Positions 33,352 through 45,730 of a DNA stretch of 64,000 bases are shown one piece after another. The first letter of the stretch is position 1; each line of letters starts with the position of its first letter. The translations under genes and the position numbers were made by a program. Source of the stretch: Solanum dulcamara (lineage: Eukaryota; Streptophyta; Magnoliopsida; Solanales; Solanaceae); the NCBI RefSeq assembly GCF_947179165.1, contig NC_077243.1, positions 48,314,501 through 48,378,500 of the forward strand, written 5' to 3'. The notes beneath the pieces are model-generated. The model did not search any database and was not told the origin of the DNA. It worked only from the letters and a program-made list of their open reading frames with translations.

Positions 33352-36300
33352 TGTTACACCCCACACTCTTGAGCTTGGAATGTCTCTTAAGCTTTTTAGA
33401 AGTTACTATGTGAGCCGGATAGTCTACAAAACTATTAAACAACTCCAAGGAAGGGAGAATGTGATACCCCATAGTAGGGAAGGTTGGAAATAGGGTTATG
33501 ACAAGTCGAAAGAAGTTGGAGGCCAAGTAAGGAGTCGTAGGACTCGACTTACCTACATAAGCTACTAACTTAGAAGTCTTACACACTTAAGCTACTTGAG
33601 TACACGTCGAGCTTAAGTAGCAATGAGTGCATAGGCTCTTGAAGTAAGATGAGATTATGAGCTCACGAAAGAGAAATAAGGAAACGACATGCCTACTTAA
33701 AGCAAGTAGATGATGCACCTACTTGGACAAGTAGGTTATGCACCTACTTAGACCATAAGGTGATGCACCTACTTAGGTTCAAGTAGGTGATGCAGCAGCT
33801 TGGGGTGGACCCCACTACCACATGGCAGCATGTGATTGGCCACATGGGTTTAGGTAGCACCCTAGGAGGCTGCCACGTGGAACCTTCTAAAGAGGTATAT
33901 ATATATATGTGAAGTGACTCTTAGTCACATTTTTCATCCAAATCTCAAGCCAAAATAAAGGGGGGAAAATGTGAAGAACACAAGGAACAAGGCAGCCACA
34001 ATTTTGAGAAATTAAAGGTAAGTTCTTTAATTTTTCTCCATGAATTAATTATATACAGTGTTCCTCAAACTCATGGAGATGTATATATGTATATTAATAT
34101 ACCTATGGAACCATATCTTAAGCTTTACACCTAGAAGAGGGTGAAAGAACAAGAGGAAAATGCTAGAGGGGCAAGGGGAAGAGCTACAGGTTTGGGGGCT
34201 GCCAAGGTAAGCCTCCGAGTTTCATTCTGTGAATTAATTATTTGGGGTTTTCTAAGGTTATATAATGGTGTTTCATAACCGAAAATTCCAATTTAGGGCA
34301 GCGGAGAAGGGACATAAACAGCCTGCGTAATTTCAGCACGTTTGGAAAAGTTCTAAGTTGTAATTTGGCAGTTTTGGCCAATTTCGGGTAAGGTAAGGTT
34401 TCTCCTCTTATTTGGAGTTTATGGTATTTTTAAGAAGTATATTATATGTTGTTTAAGTGACTGTAAATGTGAAAACAACATAGAGATACTTGACGTTCAA
34501 AATAAACTAAATTGGAGTCGCTATAATTGAATTATCGTCAAAGTAAAATATTGTGCTTGTGGTATATTGCTGTAGGGGTGTGGTGGTTTGTTACAGGACC
34601 TAAATGTTTTCTAAAATGGGTATGGTTTCTTCTGGTTAAAGACACATCACCCCTCTTTTCATATAATTAAAGCTTCTAAAAAATAAAGGCTAGACACCCT
34701 ATTTTTGTATCGTAGCCCCAAATGAGTCGTTTGGAGTTTATGTTGTGTATTGTTGATATGAACTGCTTAAACATATGTTGCAGGTTGTTGTTGGTTGGAT
34801 TTAGGTATTAGAAGTGGAATTAGAAATTCGGATACGGCACATTATAGGGGAGGTGCTGCCCGATTTTCGTAAACTCTTTAACTAGTTAAGAAACTAGTCG
34901 AGAAAGCAAGCGAAGGGTTGAGTTCTATGATTACTTATGTGTAGCCTAAGGTGGTGGAAAGCCAAGGGTTGTTAATACTCATATTGATTTTATGTTACAT
35001 AGTGTTAAAGGACGACGAGACGAACGGGATAAAGAGTAACCCCTAAGAGGTATGTGAAGCTTCTCTTGGTATGTTTTTGACATAGGTATGTAAAGCCTAT
35101 CTTTTCTCTTTCTTTTGGCATGTCTTAGATGTAAGCTATGGATGATGAAAGCTTCGGGGCAACTTCACTCTTAGGTTCTGAATATGACTTCAGGACTCTG
35201 AATCGCTTTCAGATGTTAATACTTTTAAAGTAGTTAAACTCCTACTCCTCGAATCTTCTATATAACTGTATAACGATTGATTCGACTAAGCTCTTTTTCG
35301 TAAAAATAAAGGCTCTGAGATAACCAACGCTCAGACTGCTATAAGATATTTCATACTGGTATAAGTCTAAGATTTGCAAAACTCTCTTTTACATAGTCCT
35401 TAGTGATACTTAGAGGGTATACGTCAGATACTTTCTGCCCTAATATCCAGGGAAGATTCCCCTGACGACTTCAGTGAGTCTCCGTTAATGATTTAAACTA
35501 TGTTTTGATTCTCACTACTCTACTTGTGCATACTGTAACACTTCTTTCGTCGACCCCGTGGCCGGGAATAGTTATCGTGCACAATTCTACTGCATTGTTC
35601 ATTGCGCCCTCACTAGAGGGCTCGGTACGTATTTATATATATGATGATATAATGATGTGTTGTAATAAGAAGGTGATGTTACTACAGTTATGATTCACCG
35701 GATCCCTGATAGGGCCGGCTATATTAAAAATTTAAGCATGCATGATTTTACTTTTCCAGGTACAGGTTTCTGATTTGATATTTTATCCCCTGCTTCTCTA
35801 TTTTAGATGTGCCTCTAGTCGTATTGTGTTATGTTTTACATACTCAGTACATATGTCTTACTGACCCCCTTTTCTCGGGGGGGCTGCGTTTTATGCCCGC
35901 AGGTACAGATACAGGTTTTGGGATTTCGTCATCTTAGGATTCCATGCAACTCAGCTAGAAGAGGCTCCATTGTATCGGAGCCTAGTTTTTGATACTGACC
36001 ACTGATGTATAAAATTGTTTTGTCTATACCAGGTACAGTGGGGGCCCTATCCCGCCATATATTGTCGTAATATTTTAGATGTCTGCAAATATGTATATGT
36101 GGGTTGTATATCTCAGTTCAATTCAGCTGGGTCTACATTATGTATGGTATATGTTATTATGTTATGAAAGCCTTGTCGTCTTACATGCCCGCTCATGTTA
36201 CGACACAAATGAAAAGGGCTATGGGTTTATGAAAAATATTATCGCCCAATGGAGTTCTATTACATGATATTGTTTTATTTACAGTTCAATTTGACCATAA

Positions 36301-36368
36301 TTGATAGTTAGGTATATAGAGGGTCCAGATCGGACCTTAGTCGTGGTCTACAGGGTTGGGTCGTGATA
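33352..36368 (+). repeat. 3' LTR of element B
   Basis: Starts TGTTACACCCC and ends GGGTCGTGATA (terminal CA changed to TA). It is collinear with the 5' LTR with scattered substitutions. Palindromes lie at 33703-33793 (with one more unit than in the 5' LTR), the TATA-like stretch near 33897, and the conserved block at 35845-35905. Confidence 0.93.
33703..33793 (+). promoter_or_regulatory. iterated U3 palindromes, 3' LTR of B
   Basis: At least four arms aagtagg.. and cacctactt with atg or ttatg centres. The copy number differs from the 5' LTR of the same element, so the cluster is still changing in length. Confidence 0.6.
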
Positions 36369-37130
36369 AGTGTTTCCCATTAGACCCAGTTGGTTTGGTC
36401 CTTAGGTGGCATGTGATTAGTTATGGTAGATAGCTCTTCCATCCTTGATTAGTTAGCTCCCTTAATGCCTCCTTATTGTAAATTGGTTGTGCCTTGCACG
36501 TGCAGGTGCATTCTTTGACTCTGTCTCCTATATTTATATATATCCTACCTCTTTACTCTTATTTCCTGCTTTACCTTGTGTTAGTTCTTATTTGTTTACT
36601 TGTGATATATTTACCTAATTACCTGTGATTTATACTTGCTTTATCCTTGGAGTTCAGTCGTCCTATGCCTACTAAGTACCATTCGTCTGGTACTCATACT
36701 ACACTTCTGCCCCCCATATATCGTAGTACATTTTTTTTTCGTTGATCTCGACTAGTGCGAGCAACTCTTGGTTTAGAGATTTGGTGAGCTCCTAGCATTT
36801 GGAGTTTCTGATTTCCATCTATGATAGACTAGGACTAGTCTTTACTTGCTTTCGAAGACTGTATGTACTTATTTTGTATTTTAAAAAGCCTTGTATTCGT
36901 ATTAGATTTAGATGCTCGATTGCCAACTGATGCCAGGTCTTAGGGTGGTTCTTTGTGATTTATTTTAGTTGCTCTCTCTCTCTTTTGATTATTATTTATT
37001 TTCCACTTTATTGTTCATCTTCTGCTTGATAGCCCATTGCCTTTGGTTTTGGACTATGGGTTAAGGGTTAGACTTACCTATTGGTGGGTTTAGGAGGTGC
37101 CATTATGGCTCAAGAAATCGGATAGTGATA

Positions 37131-37283
37131 GAACAAAATAAATATATATAAACCAAATAAAGGAAATGGAAAGAGAGTAGCATCAAAAAGAAAAATACAC
37201 AAACAAACAAACCGAAGAAAAAAATAAAGCCATTAAAAAATAAACACCACATGAAATACAAGACACGTAGTGGTAAGCCATGC
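37131..37283. other. AT-rich flank of the E solo LTR
   Basis: Begins with the target duplication gaaca and continues with A-rich sequence similar in composition to 22170-22440. No feature. Confidence 0.5.
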
Positions 37284-40180
37284 TGTCGCGCCCCATTTTT
37301 CTCAAAATGAGATTGCAATGACGTGACAATTCTTTTTAGGATTTAAAAAAGAGAAGAGTCAATACCTAATGAATTAAAGTCGTATTAGGGCATCATTCTA
37401 CGCTAAATTAGAACAAAATTAATTTAAAAGGTCAACACAATCAAAGATTGGGCAAAGGTTTAAATTACCTCAAAGAAAAGGTGTTAGGCACCTTTCAAGG
37501 TCGATAAAGGTGGGTCCCGGATGAGTTTTATAATTTATGTGGGGGCTTTAAAAACATAGCAAACAAACGTATCTTATTTATTTTAATTAATTAAAGAAGG
37601 AGTAAGTGGTAAAGAAAGTGTAAAGAAAATGACTAAAATTAATTTTATAACTACATAGAATGGACAAGCGAGAAGATAGAATTTACACCATCAAATACTG
37701 AAGACGATAACATTATTTTATTAAACTACCCCAAGGAATTAACTTGTACTATTGGAATAAGACTAAGACTTCTTAACATATTAGGAAGGATGTTTTATGA
37801 GTTATTTTAATTGCACAAAGTTCATATGTTAAGTGTGGAAGTCAATAAAGTTGTGAAATGAAAGTCGGAAAAAGGTATCTTAAATGTTGTTAAGGAATTC
37901 TCTGAATTTTTGGATCAAATGTATCAGCACTTTTCTCCTAATATATGAGGAGTTAGAATTCCCATGAACTATATAATCAAAGCTACGAGTCTAGTTTCAG
38001 ATGAACTAAACCATTTCTCAATACGACTTTAGAATTGAGAGATATTCACATTTTCATAACACTGCACAAGCAGGCACCTCAAGTAGGTCCCCCAAGTTCT
38101 AAGTCGGTTTTACTTTATATATATCCATGTAATTGATTTCTTTTTGCTAAAACTTATCTAGATACACAATAAAATCAGAAATAAATCCACTAAAGACTCC
38201 ATGGGTGTTGATCATTTCAACTCAAAAATTTAACGGAAGTTGCTCTACATTGCAAGCTCATCATTGTGGTACAGTTTTCTTGTTGAATTAAGCTTTGTTT
38301 GTTGTTGGAGTAAGGAGACAGATTTTTAACCTTCTTATTTCCAATATTTTTGCTGAGGTAACCTTCTTTTTACAACCCTCCTTCGTAATTCCATATTCTA
38401 GTATCATTTCTATTGATTTTTGAGCCATGTGGTGGTATTTTTGATATTGTGGCTTTGGGCAGCCCCTTTTTCTTAGATATTTGAGATATTATTGTTGTGA
38501 TTGGATGGTGTTAAGGTGTTAGAGGCAATGGCGGTATTGGCGTGATTCTTATTCAAGTCGTCTTGGATGGTTGTTAGGTTGAACGTCATGGAGATCGCCT
38601 AATTAAGTTGCCTCGGGAGCTTGTCGCTTCTTCGAGATGTTGTTGGAATTTTTTCATTGGATTTAGCTATTGTTTATTGTTGTTATTGGCCTCATTTTAT
38701 GTATTGTACTTGGCTGGGCACGAGTTTGACACAAGCACCTTATCGATTAGTTATGGTTTGCTCATGCAGCCTTGTTGATTTCACATTGTAGCACTATTTT
38801 CGGTTGACCAAGCTTTATAGCGACATATTTTGGGCTTTGATTGGAAGGTATGTTAAGGAAATTATTTCTCTTTGGTAGGATCTTGATGGCCTAAACTTGT
38901 CATGGCCTATTTATAGTCCTTATATGATTTGTAGACTTACCTTGTTGAGTTGGCTACCATCGTATAATTTATGTCTATCACCTGCAATCTACTACTTGCC
39001 TAGTTTCCTAGAACAACATGTTATAATTGTGGTTTGATTAATTATGATTACTTATTATTGTTGTGATGTTTTATCGTCTAGCTGTCGCCTATGAGCATAT
39101 TTTGGCCTCAGCAGACACTGACACTGTAGGGTTCTTGAGCATATAGATTGATTATTATACCGAGCCTACATGCCGGGTAGAATGAGCCTACGGGATGGGT
39201 AGACTGAGCCTATGATCCAGGTAGACCGAGTCTACAGGCCAGATAGACCGTACCTATGAGACGAGTAGGTAGTATCTATGGGGTAGCATATATCTATTGT
39301 ACCACAGAGCTTTAGAGTTGCATTGATTCATGACACATGTACATTCAGGTAGTTCAGATCAGATTACCATAAAGATTCAGGTAAGGGGGCTAATATGAGT
39401 ATTTAGTGATTATTTGCGCTCATTACGACTTATAGTAATTGTGTGTTGTTTGTACCTACCGGGCTTATAGAGGACAGTTCAGGTTATTACTTATTATGTG
39501 TTATAGTGTCTTATTATAGGGAGATAAGGTATTGTACTTGTATTTCACCCCTACCCTTTCATTTAGTACTCATACTTTAGTTTCAACTTTTTTTTGCCTT
39601 ACATGCTTAGTACATTATTCAGTATGGATGCCCCTTTCCTGGGGCCACTGCATTCATGCCTACAGGTTTTGAGTGATGATCACAGACCTATCGAGTAGAA
39701 TAGCCGAGCTTTAGCGGTTTGGTTGGCTTCTTTTCTTTTAGGGAGCTCTAGAGTCTTCGAGGTTTGCCTTTTTCCTATTTATAGTTTTTGGGTAGGTTGG
39801 GGCCCTGCCTCACCAAGTATTGTATTCATAGATGCTTGCAGACTAGTCAGTTGGGTTGTATAGCTGCGATGGTGGCCATTTTGGCCTTTTATGTTTATTA
39901 GCTACATCTTGTTAGCCAATTGGGCCTTGTTGTTATGTTGGTAGTAGTTAGCAGCTTAATGGCCTAGTTTACATGTATTCATGTTTTCAGCTATTATATG
40001 GAGATCATAGTGGCCTTGATGCCCTGCATAGCGTCTATGCTTTTCTAGATATCATGGCGGCCTCGATAGCCCAAACATGACTTATGTGTTATTTGCTTAT
40101 TGCTTTATATGAACTATTGCGAGTAGTTGTTTTCTTTCTAAAGCTGTTGATAGGGGCCTTGCCAACCGAAGGCTTATTTT
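37284..40180 (+). repeat. LTR-like sequence, family unassigned (possibly Tat/Ogre-type)
   Basis: TGTCGCGCCCC at 37284 looks like an LTR start, and gaaaaggtgttaggcacctt (about 37475) is a U3 phrase I associate with Tat/Ogre-like LTRs. Downstream, 39600-39665 carries a loose version of the conserved LTR block (cttagtacattattcagta, cctggggccactgcattcat). The 3' end could not be fixed, and no target duplication or primer site was found. No gene. Confidence 0.4.
39155..39270. repeat. 22-bp tandem repeat, about five units
   Basis: Units such as atgagcctacgggatgggta, ctgagcctatgatccaggta and ccgagtctacaggccagata follow each other. No coding value. Confidence 0.8.
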
Positions 40181-40574
40181 CAAGCTAAGATATACTTGTT
40201 TGTTTTCTTGACTGTGTGTGGCTGCCACACGCCTTTAGCAAGTGGATTAGCAAGGTCGGCTTTGGTCTAAGTTTTGGCAAAAGGTGCCAATTGTGCCCTG
40301 TGAGTTTGGGTGTCAAAGAATACGAGTTCGAAACATAATATTTATAGTAATTTTTAAAGTTTTCACACACACATCTGTGGTCTAAATAAAAGCTCAACAA
40401 AGCAGAAAATCTGAAATGTGAGGAAGTTGCTAAAAGTTTATTCCATGTTATGAATAAGTATCATAGTGTACTTGAGCATTAATGTTTCTTTTACTTTCTT
40501 GAATCTCTTTTAATGAGAAGTTCTTCAATTAATGTTTTTAATCATTCCCCCTTGAGCTAAAAACAATTGGTATA
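40181..40574. other. no feature recognised
   Basis: About 400 bases of AT-rich sequence. It may be the tail of the preceding LTR-like sequence plus unique DNA downstream of the WAT1-related remnant. Confidence 0.4.
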
Positions 40575-40760
40575 TATAGTATTGTCATTTGAGATGGTTT
40601 GGTCATGTCTTGCGTCGACCTACAGATACACCGGTCTATAAGTGTGAAACTATGGTTACTATGGAAGTAAGTTGTCTCAGAAGACCTAAAGTTTCTTGGA
40701 ATTAATGCAGACTTAGCTAATGGTAGGGTGACAATGGAGGAAAAAGATCCATACATGTGA
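40575..40760 (+). pseudogene. LINE reverse transcriptase C-terminal relic
   Basis: Plus strand, with frameshifts: RWFGHVLRRPTDTPVYKCE followed by RRPK and W-N, corresponding to the [10 protein letters not shown]...APVRRCE...GRPKKYW region of plant RTE LINEs, as in the better copy at 22843-23172. It is much more degraded, has no visible tail or target duplication, and lies about 350 bases from the WAT1-related exon. Confidence 0.7.
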
Positions 40761-41116
40761 AATCTACTAGTTAATTGGGAATAACTTTTAGTCTTGTTAG
40801 AGGACTTCTAATGTTACTATTATTATTATTATTATCACATTTATCTAGCGTTATGATGATATGAGTTAGAGCTTAAATGAAAAAAAAAACGAGGATTTGT
40901 ATTTGTATTTGCAAAATGATAATTACAACTTTCTACTATAAATATTTCTTTTGTGCAAGAATCTTCTATGTCCATCTAATTAAGGTATAGATTTTGATTC
41001 TTGAACATTGTAATTGACTGTTTAAAAGAGGTTCTATGAATTTAGTCCCCAAACTTTTTTCTTAAAGAACAAAAGTTACATTTTTTTAGCTCAAAGAAAA
41101 GATTGATATACTGATA
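40761..41116. other. sequence downstream of the WAT1-related exon, no gene
   Basis: AT-rich; includes a short ATT microsatellite at 40816-40836. It could be the former 3' UTR and flank of the minus-strand gene ending at 41117. Confidence 0.45.
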
Positions 41117-41273
41117 TCAAGGTATCTCTGGTTCATTATTAGCTTCATGAAGTTGGAAATTTATCTCCTTTTCCTTTTTCTCTTCAGTTTCTTGAGAAAC
41201 TTTCTTCATTTCTTTAGTCTTGCCCCATAGTAAAAAGTATAGTCCGATGATTACAATAACTGATCCAATCACA
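41117..41273 (-). pseudogene. last exon of a WAT1-related (UMAMIT/EamA) transporter, truncated gene
   Basis: On the minus strand the exon opens right after a splice-acceptor-like ATAATACAG (41274 onward). It encodes SVIGSVIVIIGLYFLLWG and then KTKEMKKVSQETEEKKEKEI, and stops with TGA at 41117-41119. A final membrane helix ending GLYxxLWGK followed by a charged cytosolic tail is the signature end of plant WAT1-related proteins (nodulin MtN21 family, about 10 helices, usually 350-400 residues, transporting amino acids or auxin-type compounds). Only about 52 residues remain. Upstream exons are absent because LTR sequence of element H starts about 15 bases away. No frameshift is seen in the exon. 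Confidence 0.8.
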
Positions 41274-41287
41274 CTGTATTATGTTCA

Positions 41288-42013
41288 TCATCCCCTTCTC
41301 GATGTTGGGATCATTAAATTCTATGTAATCGCTCATATGGTCTTATTGTCGGTTAGAGTTATCTCCCATATATGTATGTTTCCTATGATGATGATATTTT
41401 GATGCAGTGACTAATGATTATGATCTTTCAAGGTTTTCATGGTTTTACTCATATTTTAAGATATTTTTCTTGTATCTCATTATTCATATTGATTATGTCC
41501 TATGTTTATTATTCATCCATACCTCTCACATGCTTAGTGTATTCCATGTACTAATGTATACTTTTTCCTTCCATGTACTAACACATACTTTTGCCTATAT
41601 TATATCATAATGTAGGGTCCGATGATCACACTCATCCTCCCGTTCGTGGCTAGATCTTGTTATAGTTGTACTTTGGTGGTAAGTCCTCATATTCCGAGGA
41701 TATGACATTTTACTTTCATGTTTTCATTTGACTATGTCATTGCTCTTATGTTGTCATGGTTGAGCTAGGATCTTTTCTTATGCCCCCATCAAGTTAGTAG
41801 AGGCATGTTAGATATTCATGGAGTCTATGTGTATCTCTTGCTCTTAGAGACTTATGTTTCTTTTTTTGAGACTACGGTTTCGTATCTTGTTTTAGCTTTA
41901 TTATTTTTATTTACCTTATCCATGCTCATGAATGATATGCTAAGAGGCTTGGTTGGGGTCCTTAGGGATTCTAATCGTTGTTTCACGGCTATGCCTTAGT
42001 TTGGGTCATGATA
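41288..42013 (+). repeat. LTR of element H, 5'-truncated
   Basis: Homologous to the 3' half of F-type LTRs (tatggtcttattgtcggtta versus catagtcttattgtcggtta). It ends GGGTCATGATA and is followed by a primer site, so it is the 5' LTR of an element. Its left end is lost next to the WAT1-related exon. Confidence 0.75.
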
Positions 42014-42139
42014 AATATGGTATTAGAGCATTAGTTTTAAAGTGTCCTTGGGAGTTTGACATACCGCGTCGAGTAGAGTCTTGTCCGTCGGTGTGAAGTG
42101 CACCATATCTATGAATATGAGGCTATGAGGTGTCTTAGG
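42014..42139 (+). other. primer-binding site and leader of element H
   Basis: aatatggtattagagcatta corresponds to TGGTATCAGAGC with one change. About 110 bases of leader, like those of F1 and G (gtgtgaag...aatatgaggctatgaggtg), follow until the LTR of G begins at 42140. Confidence 0.8.
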
Positions 42140-44336
42140 TGTAAGAACCCATAAGGAGAATCTCAAGGAAAAATCAATTGTCCCCAAGTCTACGGGTTGG
42201 TCTATGACTCATAGGGACTTTCACAGATCGTAGAGATGACTCGTGGACATGAGTTCAGCGCTAGAAAATTAACTAAGGCACAAGCAGGGTTAATGAGTCA
42301 CTTAAAGACTCGTAGGAGCAAAGATGACTCCTAAGAATGAGTTGTGGTGAAACTTCAGAGACCTTCAAACTTGTAGGTTTCTCAGACCTATAAGAAGACT
42401 GGTTTTGATGATTAATAAGGATGACTATAGGTCATAACCATGAGTCGTAACTAAAGATCAGAGGCCCTTATTTTAGGATTCAATCAGACCTGTAGGACAA
42501 GTCCAATCGATGACTCATAGAAATGAAAATGAGCCATATACACGACTCGCATAAAAAGTTCAGAGACTTGTTTTTCAAGTCTTTCTCAGGGAATGACTCA
42601 TCACTACTTCTATGATTCATAGAATCTTGTTGTAGGATTCCCTCCTCAGAATTTAATGAGGGGTAGTTTGGTATTTTCCCTATATTTTACCAATGTATGT
42701 GGATATTTTTTAGGACTAGATTCATTAAGTATTATGTACTAGATACTCCTAGACTCTATTATTCCCTCATTATTCCCCCAAACAAATTCTAGATTTCTCT
42801 CCCAAGGTTCCTTAAGAGTTTATCAAGATTTGGTCAGGGTTTCTTCAAGATTAAGCCTTATTCCTCAAATTAAAGTCTAATTTCAATTAAGGTATGTGTG
42901 GATTGATTCATGAGTTCCTTCCAGTCATGGAGTCCAAGATTTACTTCTAAATCTCATGAAATCTCATTACTTTTAAACTTTAATTTTGTTTAATTGTGTT
43001 GTCCTATTTCAATTACATTTTTATCATTACTAATTATTATTATAAGTATGTTTCTACATAAATTACATGATTTAAAGTTGAATTATGAATGCCTATGCAT
43101 AAAGCTATTTTCTATGAATAATTACATGAAGTATGAGTATGAATTTCAATTATTTCAAGGTATTCTATGGTTTTAAATCAAATTGATTATTTATTAAAGT
43201 TTTCTTATAAATTCATGTATGAATCATGACTATGAATTTCAAATATGATCAAATTATGATATTCATGCAAGTTACGAAGAATGGTGACTTAGGACCCTAT
43301 ATGGTGACCTAGGAACCTCATGATACAAATTATGTAAGTATGATTTGTAATGATGAAAGGCCAATTCTCACATTGCAATTATGTTATGAAATGAGCTACT
43401 CTATGAATTTCAAACCTACGATCATGTCTATGATATATATTCATTATGATTTCTATGATACGTATGTATTTTATGGGATTTGACTTAGCACCAAGCGGAA
43501 TTAAGGTAGGAGCCCAACCATAAGCCTTAGTAGCAGTCTCTTATCCCTTAAATGGCGTGCCACCATAGATTGCCTTCATGTCTTAGCTAGTGCATCCACA
43601 TATAGCGTATGTACATGACCCGCCTGGTGGGGCAGAGTCTACCTTGGCAAGTAGATTCCTCTTTTATTCATTGTATAGGGATATAATGGGATTCCATGTT
43701 ATAGTTTGCATGGTCTTATTATTGATTACGGTTCCTATCCCATATATGATATGCTCATTATGTTATTTTATGATTTTCAACTAAGTCCTTTAAATGCTTT
43801 GATCATCATGTTATCCTCACAACATTATCGATATTCTTTATTGTGTACATCCTTGATCATTGCATTTTATGATTTAAAATGCATATAATTCCCAAATACT
43901 TAGTATATTCAAATGTACTAGTCCATATTTGTTGCCTACATTGTTTCATAATATAGGGGTTGAGGATCATACTCATTTACGGGCTAGTAGAGTTTCTAAT
44001 CGTTAGAGTTTTTGGTGAGTCCTCATCATATCAAGGATGAGTTATGAGTTTTTTCTATTCTAAAGACTTGTTATTTTTTGATTTGAGGGTGAGTTAGGGA
44101 TATGTATTAGTCCCCGCCCATTTGTCATTACTAGAGGCATGTGTTGGACAAAACATGTAGAGTCTTATGTAGTCAGATTATATCTCCTTTTATGTTCTAT
44201 ATTAGACTCTTTGTTATGCTATGTTTTGATTTATTTTTACCTTATATATGCTTAATGATATGTCAAAAGGCTTGGTTGGAGACCTTCAGGGTTTTGATCT
44301 CTATGTTACGACTTGGCCCTAGGTCGGGTCGTGATA
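42140..44336 (+). repeat. 5' LTR of element G
   Basis: TGTAAGAACCC at the start, GGTCGGGTCGTGATA at the end. The first about 750 bases (U3) differ from F-type LTRs and repeat variants of gactcgtag/gactcatag. From about 42890 it is collinear with F-type LTRs. Confidence 0.87.
42190..42630 (+). promoter_or_regulatory. iterated gactcgtag/gactcatag motif in G U3
   Basis: Variants atgactcatag, atgactcgtgg, agactcgtagg, atgactcctaag, cacgactcgc and aatgactcat recur through the U3, many next to their inverse (ctacgagt/ctatgag-like). Possible protein-binding array; inference only. Confidence 0.45.
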
Positions 44337-44352
44337 AACTTGGTATCAAAGC
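44337..44352 (+). promoter_or_regulatory. primer-binding site of element G
   Basis: aacttggtatcaaagc abuts the LTR end; complementary to the initiator tRNA-Met 3' end with one change (cagagc to caaagc). Confidence 0.87.
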
Positions 44353-44549
44353 ATAAGGTTCAAGTGTCCTAGGGTTTCTAACATGCCGCGTTGAGTAAAG
44401 TATTAATCATTAGTGTGAAGCATGCTGCATCTATTAATAGGAGGCTATTAGATGTTTTAAGAGTCCTCACTTTGTCCATGATCTATGTCGTGAAATATAG
44501 TGTGTTGTAAGACTTTCCCTAATATTTGTCCTTTGCGATTTTCAGAAAA

Positions 44550-45730
44550 ATACCTCTAAGAGGACCACCGTTGCCAAGGGATAACAATGTTAATAAATCC
44601 CAAAATCCCTAAACTCCTCATGGCAATGGCCCTTTGCCCGAGCAAATGAAACATGCAGAGTTTTGGACTGCTTTTACCATGATAGCCAAAGTAGTGGCCA
44701 ACCAAGAGGTTTCGGCTCCTCCTAATATTCCTACTCCATCCTTAAGAGTGAGGGATTTTACAAGAATGAACCCTCCAGATTTCCATGTTTCAAAAGTCAA
44801 TGAGGACATCCAAGAGTTCATTGATGAGGTCTATAAAATAGCGAGTATCATAGGGGTGACTTCGGAGGAGAAAGCAGATTTGGCATCCTACTAACTCAAG
44901 GGTGTAGATCAATTTTGGTACACTCAATAGAAGTTTGACATGGTAGAAGAAGGTCCAATTGAATGGGAAGCCTTCAAGCATCCTTTCCTTGACTGCTTTT
45001 TCCCTCTTGAGCTAAGGAAAGCTAAAGTGTTGGACTTCATTAATCTTCGACAAGGTACCATGGGAATGAGGGACTATACCCTTAAGTTTACTAAGCTATC
45101 TAAGTATGCACCTTCATTGGTTGCTGATCTACATGCCCGAATTAGTCAATTCATATCATGGGTGACTAACTTGGTTTCTAAGTTATGTCATACCACTATA
45201 TTTGTTAAGGAGATGGATATATCCCAGCACATAATTTTCAACCAATAAATTGAAGGAGAAATCTCAAAGAGATGAGGATGAGGGATTCTAGGAGAACCTA
45301 GTATGATGGTGGGTTCTCCAATGCTAGGACCGGTGGTAGTAGTAGTTGACATTTTCATCAAGTCCAAGGTTTGGGGAAGAAGTTTGCTAAAGATAAGGTG
45401 CCATACCCTAAATTTCAAAGAGGAGGAGGTGTGAATTCTAGTAACCTTCTTTTCTTATGTGTGCAAAGTATGGAAAGAATCATGGAGGGAAATGCTTGAT
45501 GGGAATAGGTGCTTGTTATGGATGTGGAAATATAGGCCATAAGCAATATGAATGCCCTCATACTGCCAACAAAGGTGGAAAGGGTCATCCACAAAGAGGT
45601 CAAGTGCAATAAGGCACCCAAGCTCAACCTAAGGGTGGCCAACGCAATAGCTGACTCTATGCCCTTCATGCTAGACAAGATGTAGATGAGACCCCCGATA
45701 TGGTCATGGTTATGTTATAAGTCTTTAACT
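44550..45730 (+). pseudogene. element G Gag, lightly damaged
   Basis: Gag forms the particle. The start region reads PLRGPPLPRDNN (44553 onward). The core includes RVRDFTRMNPPDFHVSK, EFIDEVYKIASIIG, WEAFKHPFLDCFFPLELRKA and LRQGTMGMRDYTLKFTKLSK. The CCHC knuckle near 45510-45555 is complete (C-YG-C-GNIG-H-KQYE-C). Stops occur near 44612, 44892, 44930 and 45246, and a frameshift near 45260. It is the same protein as the F1 gag at 6410-7560. Confidence 0.87.

Larger units (their letters stand above)
26039..36368 (+). mobile_element. LTR retrotransposon B, full-length structure, non-autonomous
   Basis: LTRs of about 3.0 kb (26039-29051 and 33352-36368) flank a 4.3 kb internal region. The 5-bp target duplication is ggtgt (26034-26038) and agtgt (36369-36373), one mismatch. 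Primer site, polypurine tract and an integrase C-terminal relic are present. No gag, protease, RT or RNase H can be recognised in any frame. The LTRs are clearly more alike than those of element A, so B is younger. A 5S rRNA-derived stretch lies antisense at 31756-31870. Confidence 0.92.
23241..37130 (+). mobile_element. E-type solo LTR with perfect target duplication, split by element B
   Basis: The left part (23241-26038) starts TGTAATGACCC and the right part (36369-37130) ends AATCGGATAGTGATA. The 5-bp target duplication gaaca is perfect (23236-23240 and 37131-37135). Without B the LTR is about 3.56 kb. No internal region or primer site follows, so this is a solo LTR left by LTR-LTR recombination. 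B is inserted in it at 26039. Confidence 0.88.
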
